Assembly (NCBI GenBank): GCA_963971305.1
Contig: OZ020306.1
Span: forward strand, 70,095,022-70,159,021
Source of the DNA: Arcuatula senhousia
Taxonomy: Eukaryota > Mollusca > Bivalvia > Mytilida > Mytilidae
Length of the DNA stretch: 64,000 nt
Direction: 5' to 3'
The position numbers and the translations under genes are program-made. Of the stretch, positions 33,426 through 44,043 are shown piece by piece. A model generated the notes under the pieces. The model ran no database searches, was not told where the DNA came from, and saw nothing but the letters and a program-made list of their open reading frames with translations. The first letter of the stretch is position 1, and each line of letters starts with the position of its first letter.

Positions 33426-34650
33426 ATTCAAGCCACGACTTTGTCCGAGGTAGAACATGTTTGTCCCATTGAAATTTTGATCTTTGTCTGAGGAAGAATT
33501 TATTTGTCCCATTGAAATTATGCTAGCCATGACTTTGTCCGAAGGAGAATTTGTTTGTCTCATTGAAATTTTGTTCACGTAAGCCACGACTTTAGGGATA
33601 ACTTGTTTTCCCCCTTAAGGATGTTTGCTGGTCAGTTTGAAAATAACAAGGTATCTAAATTTATGTATTTGATAGATAGACCATGTGTGAAGGTATAAAA
33701 TAAGCTTAAAAAATTCTTAGGTTGCTGAACTCGTTTTCGAGATAATAAGCGTTGAAAATTTGGCGGGAAAAGGCTTTCTCTGACTTTTTCATAGGTTTAA
33801 CATTAGACTTGTTTTAGTGTAAAAACCTATGAAGAAATAACAAGAAATTTTTAAAACTTTGTATATATACTCCTAATGACTCAATAAAAAGTATTATAAA
33901 AAGAAAATGGGGGTTACTGGGCAAAAATATTATCTGTATTTTGATGGTAAAATCCAGAGGATTCCGAAAATCTGACAGAAATCTCAAAAGTTGACCAGCG
34001 ATCATCCTTAAAATTGTAATAATTCAAGCCACGACTTTGTCTTAGGAATAACTTGTTTTTCCCCTTGAAATTTTAATCATTCAAGTAACGACTTCGTCTG
34101 AAGAAGAACTTGTTTGTCCCATTGAAATTTTGATCATGCAAGCCACGACTTCGTCTGAAGGAGATCTTGTTTGTCCCATTGAAATTTTAATCATTCAAGC
34201 CACGACTTCGTCTGAAGAAGAACTTGTTTGTCCCATTGAAATTTTGATCATGCAAGCCACGACTTCGTCTGAAGAAGAACTTGTTTGTTCCATTGAAGTT
34301 TTAATCATGCAAGCCACGACTTTGTCTTAGGAAGAACTTGTTTGCCTCATTGAAATTTAAATCATGCAAACCACGACTTTGTCCCAGGGAAGAACTTGTT
34401 TGTCTCATTGAAATTTTAATCATTCAAGCCATGAAATTGTCTTAGGGAGAACTTTTTTGTCCCATTGAAATTTTAATCATTCAAGCCACGACTCTGTCCA
34501 AAGAAGATATTGTTTGACCCATAGAAATTTTAATCATGCAAATCACGATTTTGTCTGAAGGAGAACGTGTTAGTCTCATTGAAATTTTAATCATTCAAGC
34601 TACGACTGTGTCCTAGGGAGCGATTATTTGTCTCATTGAAATTTTGAAGA
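33426..34650 (+). repeat. 57-bp tandem array split by a MITE
   Basis: The unit is ~57 bp: AAGCCACGACTTTGTC, then GAAGAACTTGTTTGTCCC, then ATTGAAATTTTAATCAT. About three units lie at 33426-33614 and about eleven at 34012-34650. Because 57 is divisible by three, a frame of 19-residue repeats stays open over 34130-34330, but other units carry stops and length changes. I treat it as a non-coding minisatellite. Confidence 0.75.
33615..34011. mobile_element. MITE with TTAA target duplication inside the array
   Basis: The element is 33619-34007 (389 bp). TIRs are GGATGTTTGCTGGTCA (33619-33634) and the inverse of GGATGATCGCTGGTCA (33992-34007), flanked by TTAA at 33615-33618 and 34008-34011. Joining the flanks recreates a 57-bp unit, so the insertion is precise. 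TTAA duplications are made by piggyBac-type (and Kolobok-type) transposases. There is no coding capacity. Confidence 0.8.
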
Positions 34651-34654
34651 AAGC

Positions 34655-35299
34655 AACAAGAAAAGGCATGTAAATCAGGTCGAAACTGAACAACATGTAT
34701 CACTAGATTTGACAAAAATATAAGACATTTTACTTACTTTGTAAGTGTGTATCAGCGTCTAGATTTCTTTCAACAATTAAACAATTGTAAAGCTTTTTAT
34801 GATTAAAACTTGCGTATTTACGTATGATAAACATGTAAATTCCTCGGATTAAGATTAAGCCTGTCGTGATGCATATTTATATGCATCATATCCTCATTAT
34901 CAACGTTGCAATTTTATAAAAGTTTGAAAACTTGTTAATAATACCCGGAAATGACGGTACCAAGAAGAATTTCGAATGGGCTTGGTCAATCGAAAACTTG
35001 AAAAAATAACCTAAAAAAACAATATCCTAATTGCAACAGTCACTCCTCAGTGACGATCATTGCGATCTTCAATTTCTCTGGCATGTCTTTGCCTTTTGTT
35101 TCATTTCGTAATTCTTAGTCATTGGCAATCGATCGTCCCAGTTGGGAAGTTTTGTCCCTATCTATAACTTAATCCACAAAGTTTCTACTATTTTTCTTCC
35201 ATTACCGATTTTGTTTTTGTTGCCCTTTCGAACTTTTGAGAGATTCTGCTCCATTGGTACCTCTGCTTCTTTCTTAGCATACGTTGTTATCATGATATG
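34655..35299. other. AT-rich DNA, with an R1 fragment at 35040-35140
   Basis: 35040-35140 resembles part of repeat R1 (CATTGCGATCTTCAATTT, then GGCATGTCTTTGCCTTTTG). The rest has no supported feature. Confidence 0.4.
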
Positions 35300-35789
35300 T
35301 ATACTCTTAAAAAAAAGTTACGCATAAATAGAAAATTCCCCGTACGTTTAATGCAAATCGAAACAATTTCAAAACATTATTGCCGAGCTGTTCTGCAACC
35401 GATTTTAACGAAATAAAATCCAGTAAAAAGAAAACAAAATAGAGATTGTTCGTTTAATTTTGAGTAAAATCGAAAAATCGCTGCTTTTTAAGATATTGCA
35501 AGAAGAACTCAAGTGTACATTTTACGATTCAATTTCCCGTTTAAATCAATGCAAAATGTTCTGTGAAAAACATTAGTCGTGTTCTACTCACAATGTCTTA
35601 AAAACCATTGAAGTTAGGATTTTGGTCTGAATTAATCAAACAATTTTTATTTTGTTTTCTTTTTACTGGATTTTATTTCGTGAAAATCGGTTGCAGAACA
35701 GCTCGGCAATAATGTTTTGAAATTGTTTCTATTTGCATTAAACGTATGGGGAATTTTCTATCTATGCGTAACTTTTTTTGAAGTGTATA
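35300..35789. mobile_element. Tc1/mariner-type MITE with ~150-bp TIRs
   Basis: The element is 35302-35787, flanked by TA at 35300-35301 and 35788-35789. The TIRs begin TAC(T/A)CTT.AAAAAAAGTTACGC and run about 150 bp with few mismatches (left to ~35455, right from ~35625), sharing 'GAAAATTCCCC' and GCCGAGCTGTTCTGCAACCG. The ~170-bp interior has no coding capacity. The transcript would fold into a long hairpin. Confidence 0.8.
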
Positions 35790-35849
35790 GTTTTAACGTC
35801 TCACTATTTCTCTAGCGTGTGTAACCGTACAGTTGGCTATATAAAGCCA

Positions 35850-36060
35850 CAATATCGAGCTTAAAATCTAACGATCATTTGGTAACGAGCTGTCTTGTCA
35901 CACAGGTGGTCAGGATTCGATCCCAGTCGTTGAAGATCATTGTCTCCAGTTAGAAATGAAATCACAATTCTATTGCCTTAATTAATCTTGTTTCTGTGCG
36001 TTGGGAGAGGGTAATTGTGTGACATGCACATTAACCTTATATCTTTGCATTTTTTTTATT
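35850..36060 (+). mobile_element. tRNA-derived SINE (probable), plus strand
   Basis: 35880-35930 resembles a tRNA: TGGTAACGAGC as A-box-like, GTCACACAGGTGGTC, then GGATTCGATCC as B box. A non-tRNA body follows. The acceptor stem is not closed, so it is not a tRNA gene. The head differs from the SINE at 14830-15170. Confidence 0.45.
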
Positions 36061-36315
36061 TTCATTTATACAGTGTAATGTACATGTTCAGTATTTTCTA
36101 GTCATAAGCCTAGAATATTTTGATTATTATCAGGCAGAAATCCAGAGTATTTTTTATTAACCTCTACTGCAAGAATATGTTTTCCTAAAAAGTCTGATTT
36201 AGAATACTTTTAGGGGAAAAACAAGCCACCCTCCTTCAAGTTATATGGTAAGTCCTAAAAGAGATGTAAATATTCGAAATAGGTGTTCATGAAACAGCCT
36301 TTATAAACAAGTGGC

Positions 36316-38035
36316 AACTTAGCAGAAAGCACCAGTCACTAGGCACTGCTTTCCAGTCACTAGAACAGACCAGTAGTCACTTCTTACCAGTCACTAGAAT
36401 AGATCCCTAGTCACTGCTTACCAGTCACTAGAACAGACCAGTAGTCACTACTTACCAGTCACTAGAACAGACCAGTAGTCACTGCTTACCAGTCACTAGA
36501 ACAGACCAGTGGTCACTTCTTACCAGTCACTAGAACAGACCAGTAGTCACTGCTTATCAGGCACTAGAACAGACCAGTGGTCACTTCTTACCAGTCACTA
36601 GAACAGACCAGTAGTCACTGCTTACCAGTCACTAGAACAGACCAGTAGTCACTGCTTACCAGTCACTAGAACAGACCAGTAGTCACTACTTACCAGTCAC
36701 TAGAACAGACCAGAAGTCACTGGTTACCAGTCACTAGAACAGACCAGTAGTCACTGCTTACCAGTCACTAGAACAGACCAGTGGTCACTTCTTACCAGTC
36801 ACTAGAACAGACCAGTGGTCACTTCTTACCAGTCACTAGAACAGACCAGTAGTCACTGCTTACCAGTCACTAGAACAGACCAGTAGTCACTACTTACCAG
36901 TCACTAGAACAGACCAGTGGTCACTGCTTACCAGTCACTAGAACAGACCAGTAGTCACTGCTTAACTGTTACAAAAACAGAACAGTTGTCACTTCTTACT
37001 GGTCACTTGAACAGATAACTAGCCACTGCTTACCAGTCACAAAAACAGTCCAGTAGTCACTACTTACCAGTAACTAGAACAGACCAGTAGTCATTGCTTA
37101 CCAGTCACTAAAACAGAACAGTAGTCACTACTTACCAGTCACTAGAACAGAACAGTAGTCACTTCTAACGAGACACTATAACAGACCACTAGTCACTACT
37201 TACCAGTCACTAAAACAGAACAATAGTCACTACTTACCAGTCAGTAGAACAGAACAAAAGTCACTTCTTACCAGTCACTAGAACAGAACAGAAGTCACTT
37301 CTTACCAGTCACTAGAACAGAACAGAAGTCACTTCTTACCAGTCACTAGAACAGATCACTAGTCACTGCTTACAAGTCACTAGAACAGACCAGTAGTCAC
37401 TTCTTACCAGTCACTAGAACAGACCTGAAGTCACTGGTTACCAGTCACTACAACAGACCACTAGTCACTACTTACCAGTCACTAAAACAGAACAATAGTC
37501 ACTACTTACCAGTCACTAGAACAGAACAAAAGTCACTTCTTACCAGTCACTAGAACAGAACAGAAGTCACTTCTTACCAGTCACTAGAACAGATCACTAG
37601 TCACTGCTTACAAGTCACTAGAACAGACCAGTAGTCACTTCTTACCAGTCACTAGAACAGACCAGTCGTCACTACTTACCAGTCACTAGAACAGAACAAA
37701 AGTCACTTCTTACCAGTCACTAGAACAGACCAGAAGTCACTTCTTACAAGTCACTAGAACAGACCAGTAGTCACTACTTACCAGTCACTAGAACAGACCA
37801 GAAGTCACTTCTTACAAGTCACTAGAACAGACCAGTAGTCACTACTTACCAGTCACTAGAACAGAACAAAAGTCACTTCTTACCAGTCACTAGTACAGAC
37901 CAGTAGTCACTACTTACCAGTCACTAGAACAGACCAGAAGTCACTGGTTACCAGTCACTAGAACAGACCAGAAGTCACTGGTTATCAGTCACTAGAACTG
38001 ACCGGTAGTCACTCTTACCAGTCACTAGAACTGGA
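36316..38035 (+). repeat. 34-bp minisatellite array (about 50 units)
   Basis: The unit is AGTCACTGCTTACCAGTCAC then TAGAACAGACCAGT (34 bp). Variants alternate ACTGCTT, ACTTCTT and ACTACTT, and AGTAGT, AGTGGT and AGAAGT. The left part is more homogeneous than 36960-37400. It is related to the 41-bp unit of the next array by absence of 7 bp (AATGTAC). Confidence 0.9.
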
Positions 38036-38044
38036 GTTAACATA

Positions 38045-38425
38045 TTAAAAATTATTCGTTTTTTCAGAGCATACGGGGATTATAACAACTTCGTTGGTAG
38101 AGCTACACGGCTGACAAGCAGGGATGCATTGCTCCATAGTTTTTTCATTACTCAAGAAGTTTTACGAAAGACATCATATGCTTTTAAACTAATACGGAAT
38201 TTCTTTCACTCAGATGAGCACAGAGTTTGGGTTGACATTGAGTTTGGTAATGTCATCCTTTACGGATTTGACCAACAGTAAATCGATCTTTGGCAACGTG
38301 ACGTTTGGTTGTGTTTGATGTGCGGTTTGTTATGTTGTTTATTTTTTGTCGACCGATTTTGTCTTTGTATTTTCGATAAATTAATGTTTGATTACCCATT
38401 TGGTACACCTTTTCTTCTAGTCACT
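38045..38425 (+). pseudogene. PLE-B fragment between two minisatellites
   Basis: Starts inside the C-terminal region (phrase GTAGAGCTACACGGCTGACA), continues through 'GAAGTTTTACG.AAGACATCAT' and 'TCAGATGAGCACAG', and ends with the PLE-B tail (GGTACACCTTTTCTTCTAG). The RT catalytic part is lost. Both ends abut tandem arrays directly. Confidence 0.65.
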
Positions 38426-40648
38426 GCTAACCAGTCACTACCATAGACCAATAATCACTGCTACCAGTCACTGGAACAGACCAGTCGTCACTGCTTACAA
38501 TTTACCAGTCACTGGAACAGATAAATCGTCACTGCTTACAATGTACCAGTCACTAGAACAGACCATTCGTCACTGCTTACAATGTACCAGTTACTAGAAC
38601 ATACCAGTCGTCACTGCTTACAATGTACCAGTCACTAGAACAGACCAGAAGTCGTCACTGCTTACAATGTACCCGTCACTAGAACAGGCCAGTCGTCACT
38701 GCTTACAATGTACCAGTCACTAGAACAGACCAGTCGTCACTGCTTACAATGTACCAGTTACTGGAACAGACCAGAAGTCGTCACTGCTTACAATGTACCA
38801 GTCACTAGAACAGACCAGTCGTCACTGCTTACGATGTACCAGTCACTAGAACAGACCAGTCGTCACTGCTTACAATGTACCAGTCACTACAACAGACCAG
38901 TTGTCACTGCTTACAATGTACCAGTCACTAGAACAGACCAGTCGTCACTGCTTACAATGTACCAGTTACTGGAACAGACCAGTCGTCACTGCTTACGATG
39001 TACCAGTCACTAGAACATACCAGTCGTCACTGCTTACAATGTACCAGTCACTAGAACAGACCAGAAGTCGTCACTGCTTACAATGTACCCGTCACTAGAA
39101 CAGACCAGTCGTCACTGCTTACAATGTACCAGTCACTAGAACAGACCAGAAGTCGTCACTGCTTACAATGTACCAGTCACTAGAACAGACCAGTCGTCAC
39201 TGCTTACAATGTACCCGTCACTAGAACAGACCAGTCGTCACTGCTTACAATGTACCAGTCACTAGAACAGACCAGTCGTCACTGCTTACAATGTACCAGT
39301 CACTAGAACAGACCAGTCGTCACTGCTTACAATGTACCAGTCACTACAACAGACCAGTTGTCACTGCTTACAATGTACCAGTCACTAGAACAGACCAGTC
39401 GTCACTGCTTACAATGTACCAGTTACTGGAACAGACCAGTTGTCACTGCTTACAATGTACCAGTCACTGGAACAGATCAGTCGTCACTGCTTACAATGTA
39501 CCAGTACCTACAACAGACCAGTCGTCACTGCTTACGATGTACCAGTCACTAGAACAGACCAGTCGTCACTGCTTACAATGTACCAGTCACTACAACAGAC
39601 CAGTTGTCACTGCTTACAATGTACCAGTCACTAGAACAGACCAGTCGTCACTGCTTACAATGTACCAGTCACTAGATCAGACCAGTCGTCACTGCTTACA
39701 ATGTACCAGTACCTACAACAGACCAGTCGTCACAGTTTACAATGAACCAGTCACTAGAACAGATCAGTTGTCACTGCTTACAATGCACCAGTCACTAGAA
39801 CAGACCAGTCGTCACTGCTTACAATGTACCAGTCACTAGAACAGACCAGTCGTCACTGCTTACAATGTACCAGTTACTGGAACAGACCAGAAGTCGTCAC
39901 TGCTTACAATGTACCAGTCACTAGAACAGACCAGTCGTCACTGCTTACGATGTACCAGTCACTAGAACAGATAAATCGTCACTGCTTACAATGTACCAGT
40001 CACTGGAACAGATAAATCGTCACTGCTTACAATATACCAGTCACTACAACAGATCAGTTGTCATTACTTACAATGTATCAGTCCCTAGAACAGACCAGTC
40101 GTCACTGCTTACGATGTACCAGTCACTAGAACAGACCAGTCGTCACTGCTTACAATGTACCCGTCACTAGAACAGACCAGTCGTCACTGCTTACAATGTA
40201 CCAGTCACTACAACAGACCAGTTGTCACTGCTTACAATGTACCAGTCACTAGAACAGACCAGTCGTCACTGCTTACAATGTACCAGTTACTGGAAAAGAC
40301 CAGTCGTCACTGCTTACGATGTACCAGTCACTAGAACAGACCAGTCGTCACTGCTTACAATGTACCAGTCACTAGAACAGACCAGAAGTCGTCACTGCTT
40401 ACAATGTACCAGTCACTAGAACAGACCAGTCGTCACTGCTTACAATGTACCCGTCACTAGAACAGACCAGTCGTCACTGCTTACAATGTACCAGTCACTA
40501 GAACAGACCAGTCGTCACTGCTTACAATGTACCAGTCAATAGAACAGACCAGTCGTCAATGTTTACAATGTATCAGTCACTAGAACAGACCAGTCGTCAC
40601 TGCTTACGATGTACCAGTCAATAGAACAGACCATTCGTCACAGCTTAC
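38426..40648 (+). repeat. 41-bp minisatellite array (about 54 units)
   Basis: The unit is CAGTCGTCACTGCTTACAAT then GTACCAGTCACTAGAACAGAC (41 bp). A 44-bp variant has an extra AAG (CCAGAAGTCGTC). Because 41 is not divisible by three, one frame cycles through all three phases; several plus-strand frames stay open, the longest being 182 codons at 39291-39839, with a 41-residue period. Nothing else suggests translation. The array ends by cutting into the tyrosine recombinase of the Ngaro-like element. Confidence 0.9.
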
Positions 40649-40960
40649 TTTTTAGGATAAATTTTCTCTGTCCCTTTCAAAATTTTCTTAATGATAAAAG
40701 ATGACGTTGGATCAGCAAGTCCTCGGGCTTTATGGCCAAAGCTTATAGCAGAAACATACGATGCAATTGTAGAAGGGCTATATTTTTCCAAAAATAAGAA
40801 TGCTATAAACCGTGCAATCATAATATGGGAAGATGGAAACACTGCATTGCCAGGAAAATACATAACACAAAATTTTGTATAATACGTTAAAACGCGATCA
40901 TATGATGAAACTGTGGCTGGCGAAATTGAAGATTGAAATAGGGTGTTTGCTACAGCACCA
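40645..40960 (-). pseudogene. Tyrosine recombinase, N-terminal domain only
   Basis: The frame overlaps the last codons of the RT-RNase H gene and reads ..SISPATVSSYDRVLTYYTKF.. then KYSPSTIASYVSAISFGHK. This is the SAM-like core-binding domain of a tyrosine recombinase as found in DIRS/Ngaro elements. It stops at 40645, where the 41-bp minisatellite begins, so the catalytic domain with the R..H-x-x-R..Y residues is missing. The enzyme would have integrated a circular DNA intermediate. Without it this copy cannot move by itself. Confidence 0.75.
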
Positions 40961-42704
40961 AGAGATTGGGAGGAATGGCCGTTTTCTGGAGATCCAACCA
41001 GGGGGCAATTTTTTGAGCTTCCTGAAAAGAGAAGCGAGATAACAGATCACAAACAACATTCAATTTCCCTGGTATATGTTTAGACCGAAAGAAAATGTTG
41101 TGTTTCAATGCTGCAAGAACCAGACGACGTACAAGTTTCATGATAATCTTCTCTTTACACGAGGTTTTGTTAATGATCTCAACTACCGCAGCGTTGTCCG
41201 TTAAAAACATGATTTTATGATTAGCAAGTAACGGTCCCCATATTTCTAGGGCTATGACAATAGGGAATAGCTCTTTAAATGTAATGTGCAGATGGCGCGT
41301 TTCGTCTGACCATTCCCCCACAAACCACTTGCTTCCCAAGACAGCTGCAAAACCCCCATGCACACCAGCGGCGTCGGAATATAATCTTAGAGTGTCGGAT
41401 GCAATCCAGTCTTGAAATAAAAAACATGACTTGCCATTAAAATGCGACACAAACTCATACCACGCCTGTAGATCTGCCCTTGCTTCAGCTGTTAATTTAA
41501 CATGGAAATTAGGGTTACTCTGACCTTTCGTTAGATCAAATAAGCGCCGTAAAAATGCTCTACCGGGTATAATCACACTACAAGCGAAACTCAAAAGTCC
41601 AAGCAAAGATTGTAATTCGCGCAGAGTTACTCTTTTTTTACACTTAAACAACAATAATAATGACTTAATCCTGTCAAGTTTGTCCACAGGCAGCCGTGCG
41701 ACCAACCTTATTGAATCGATCTCAATACCATAGATTATTATCACATTTGTAGGGAGTTGAGTTTTTTCCTTTTTAATGGGGACACCGACATCAGAACAGA
41801 TTTGTAAAAAACAATTCAATGCATATTGACATGCGTCAGTGTTAGCTTTCCCAACAAAGAAAAAGTCGTCTAAAAGATGAGAAACTCCTTTTATCTGATA
41901 CAAATTGTTTAAAATCCATTGAAGAGACGACGAAAATTTTTCAAAGATTTGACAAGAAGATGAACAACCCATAGGTAAGCATGTATCATAGTAAAAATCA
42001 CCTTGCCACTGCAGACCTAAAAGATTATAATCTGAAGGATGTAAGCAAATCAATCGAAATGCATCTTCAATATCAGACTTTGCCATGAGACAACCAGCAC
42101 CATGCTCTTGAACCAATTGAATAACAGTTTCTATGTTTTGATAAGAGACAGACGAAAACTCCTTATCAATTGACGAGTTTATTGAGTCGCCCCTAGGATA
42201 TGATAGATCGTGAATTAAACGAAATTGACAAAGTTCTTTCTTCGGTACTAAACCGAGCGGGGAACAAACAAAATTCTTGAAAGGTGCTGACTTAAAGGGC
42301 CCTTTGTAACGACCTTTTTTTAATTCCTTTTCAACTTTATTAGAAACAATGCCTGGGTTATCAACGGCACTTTTATGATTCTTAGATACAACAGTAGAAC
42401 GCTTGCCAAAGGCGGCACCTATCCTAAAACCAACGGAGAAACCTTCTATCAAATAATCCCTCAAAGACTTATCATAAGATTTTAAGTAGATTGCTAAACG
42501 TTGCACATTAACTGGAGTTGTCAGGCTTCGGCGGTTTACCTCTTTGTGTTGTGCATGAGTCACCCGCGTGTTTTTGATTACATTTGAAACAGGTGTGCTT
42601 GTGGGTACATGATTTGTTACTGCATTGACCTGTTGCGCAGTATTGGAAGCAAAATCCCTTTGGGTATCTTTTGGAGTCTGCTCTATATCCTTTGAGAAAG
42701 GCAT
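40950..42704 (-). CDS. Reverse transcriptase-RNase H of Ngaro/DIRS-like element
   Basis: Up to 584 codons, open throughout. RT: motif A AKSDIEDAF with Asp211; motif B LPMGCSSSCQIFEKF at 243-257; motif C HLLDDFF with Asp279 and Asp280. RNase H: Asp444 (YSDAAG), Glu478 (FKELFP), Asp503 (LTDNAA) and Asp553 (VCDLLSRF), all four catalytic acids present. No methyltransferase domain follows, unlike many DIRS elements, so Ngaro-like is preferred. It overlaps gag by 197 nt in a shifted frame (+1 relative to gag), so the first ~65 codons may be read only by an internal start or not at all. The enzyme appears catalytically intact. Confidence 0.85.
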   Translation of the reverse strand: MPFSKDIEQTPKDTQRDFASNTAQQVNAVTNHVPTSTPVSNVIKNTRVTHAQHKEVNRRSLTTPVNVQRLAIYLKSYDKSLRDYLIEGFSVGFRIGAAFGKRSTVVSKNHKSAVDNPGIVSNKVEKELKKGRYKGPFKSAPFKNFVCSPLGLVPKKELCQFRLIHDLSYPRGDSINSSIDKEFSSVSYQNIETVIQLVQEHGAGCLMAKSDIEDAFRLICLHPSDYNLLGLQWQGDFYYDTCLPMGCSSSCQIFEKFSSSLQWILNNLYQIKGVSHLLDDFFFVGKANTDACQYALNCFLQICSDVGVPIKKEKTQLPTNVIIIYGIEIDSIRLVARLPVDKLDRIKSLLLLFKCKKRVTLRELQSLLGLLSFACSVIIPGRAFLRRLFDLTKGQSNPNFHVKLTAEARADLQAWYEFVSHFNGKSCFLFQDWIASDTLRLYSDAAGVHGGFAAVLGSKWFVGEWSDETRHLHITFKELFPIVIALEIWGPLLANHKIMFLTDNAAVVEIINKTSCKEKIIMKLVRRLVLAALKHNIFFRSKHIPGKLNVVCDLLSRFSFQEAQKIAPWLDLQKTAIPPNLLVL

Positions 42705-43647
42705 TGTTCCGAAAAGAATTATTCCCCCCTTTTCTGCCTATAAGGGATGCTCGCCGCCACAGCTCATCATGCACTTGTGCCCATTCAAGTTCAAAATTTA
42801 CTTTAAGAAGACGAAATTGCTCGTCGTAGAATTTTGCAGCATTGAACCCAAACTCCTGAGAGATATGCCTTATGTTGTTGCCATACTTGAGTAAGGCTGT
42901 GGATTGCTGGGGATGCTTTTTAATATAAATAGCTGAGAATATATCAAATGCATTCGACCATTGAAGAATATTGACCAATTCTTTATTTTGCGTGTGCGCT
43001 TTGTTTGTAGTATAAATCTTAATAGAAGAGGCTGGGGACTGAAATAAAACTTTTTCATGGTCCTGAATTGGGTTTATCCCTGGAATCAATGCTGCAAAAT
43101 CCACATATTGGTTTGACATAATTGAATTTCTTATTTTATCAGATATATTATACCCTAAAGGAAGTGAATGTTGAACATATGACATTGCAGAATTAACTAC
43201 ATTGTTATTATGAGTACCTATATCAGTCTCTGCTGGAAATAGAAGGCTTGGATTTACACCCTGGTTATCGCTTGCAGGCTGGAATGATGACCCGGCATCT
43301 GCGGTGCTTGTTAAACCCCCTGATGCTACTGAGGCTGTTGTAGAAGCTGGAGGAGCTGAGCTATGATGGGCTTGAGACCGGTCATTAACGTTTATACACT
43401 CAGCAATGACACTTTCAACTGGAGACCCATTATTTGTAGTAGCCTGTGTGCCAGACGGCGGCAGAAGTCCTCTTTGTATTAGTTGGTCGATTAAAGCCGT
43501 CGCAATTTGGTCAGCCGACGGATTTGAGGAACTTGAGTTGACTTCTGAGCCTTTTGCTCTTCTCTTGGACTTTGTAACAGGGGTAGCTATTGGAATTTCC
43601 TCCCCTTCGCTCGTCTCCACTTGACGCTTTCTGCGGTTCTTAGGCAT
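42508..43647 (-). CDS. Gag-like nucleic-acid-binding protein of Ngaro-like element
   Basis: 379 codons. The N-terminus is highly basic (PKNRRKR, KSKRRAK), a likely nuclear localisation signal. A Ser/Thr/Ala-rich stretch follows, then a central predicted globular part. A Cys/His cluster near the C-terminus (C..C..C..C..H..C..C..H..C between CFQYCATGQC and HAGDSC) resembles the zinc-binding tail of DIRS/Ngaro gag proteins. The element's RNA would be packaged or guided by it. It is intact, with an ATG start, and precedes RT-RNase H in the same orientation. Confidence 0.75.
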   Translation of the reverse strand: MPKNRRKRQVETSEGEEIPIATPVTKSKRRAKGSEVNSSSSNPSADQIATALIDQLIQRGLLPPSGTQATTNNGSPVESVIAECINVNDRSQAHHSSAPPASTTASVASGGLTSTADAGSSFQPASDNQGVNPSLLFPAETDIGTHNNNVVNSAMSYVQHSLPLGYNISDKIRNSIMSNQYVDFAALIPGINPIQDHEKVLFQSPASSIKIYTTNKAHTQNKELVNILQWSNAFDIFSAIYIKKHPQQSTALLKYGNNIRHISQEFGFNAAKFYDEQFRLLKVNFELEWAQVHDELWRRASLIGRKGGNNSFRNNAFLKGYRADSKRYPKGFCFQYCATGQCSNKSCTHKHTCFKCNQKHAGDSCTTQRGKPPKPDNSS

Positions 43648-43803
43648 GCCTACAAAATTTTACGCCTTTATGAAATATGCTCATTTTCAAAATCACATTG
43701 CTCTTAACCACTCATTCGGTTATGATAATACATATTAAAATGTGTATTTCAAGAAATAGATGTACACAATCGTACAATCGTATATAATCAAGATAATAGT
43801 AAT

Positions 43804-43973
43804 GTCAAACACATGCACATTTTGACTTATTGAAGTAAAATGTAGATAATTATAATACGTGGAATCTGAGCGTGGAATAATCCAACTACTCAACAGTTAG
43901 GCAACCATCAAGCACATGCAAACCTTGATTTAATCCACGAATACTATACAATCAAGCACATGCTCAGCTTGAC
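43804..43973 (-). promoter_or_regulatory. Three 23-nt hairpins with shared CACATGC loop
   Basis: In plus-strand terms: 43804-43826 has stem GTCAAA/TTTGAC and loop CACATGCACAT; 43907-43929 has stem ATCAAG/CTTGAT and loop CACATGCAAAC; 43951-43973 has stem TCAAG/CTTGA and loop CACATGCTCAG. Stem bases change in pairs (GTCAAA to ATCAAG with matching partners), whereas the loop start is constant. They lie between the SGNH and gag genes. Role unknown: RNA element or protein-binding site. Confidence 0.6.
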
Positions 43974-44043
43974 TATAAAACTTTAAAAATACATATTAAT
44001 AATGTATGCATAAAACAGGGCTCTATTGGAACTAATTGGCTGA

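Noticed and set aside
39291..39839. 182-codon repetitive protein gene
   Set aside because: The frame simply cycles through the 41-bp minisatellite; there is no start context, splice site or codon bias.
36316..40648. CRISPR-like array of short direct repeats
   Set aside because: Units are contiguous 34- and 41-bp tandem repeats without unique spacers, in a eukaryotic context.
40950..43647. Retroviral or LTR-retrotransposon gag-pol
   Set aside because: No protease, integrase or LTRs; downstream is a tyrosine recombinase N-terminal domain, and the RT/RNase H motifs are DIRS/Ngaro-like.
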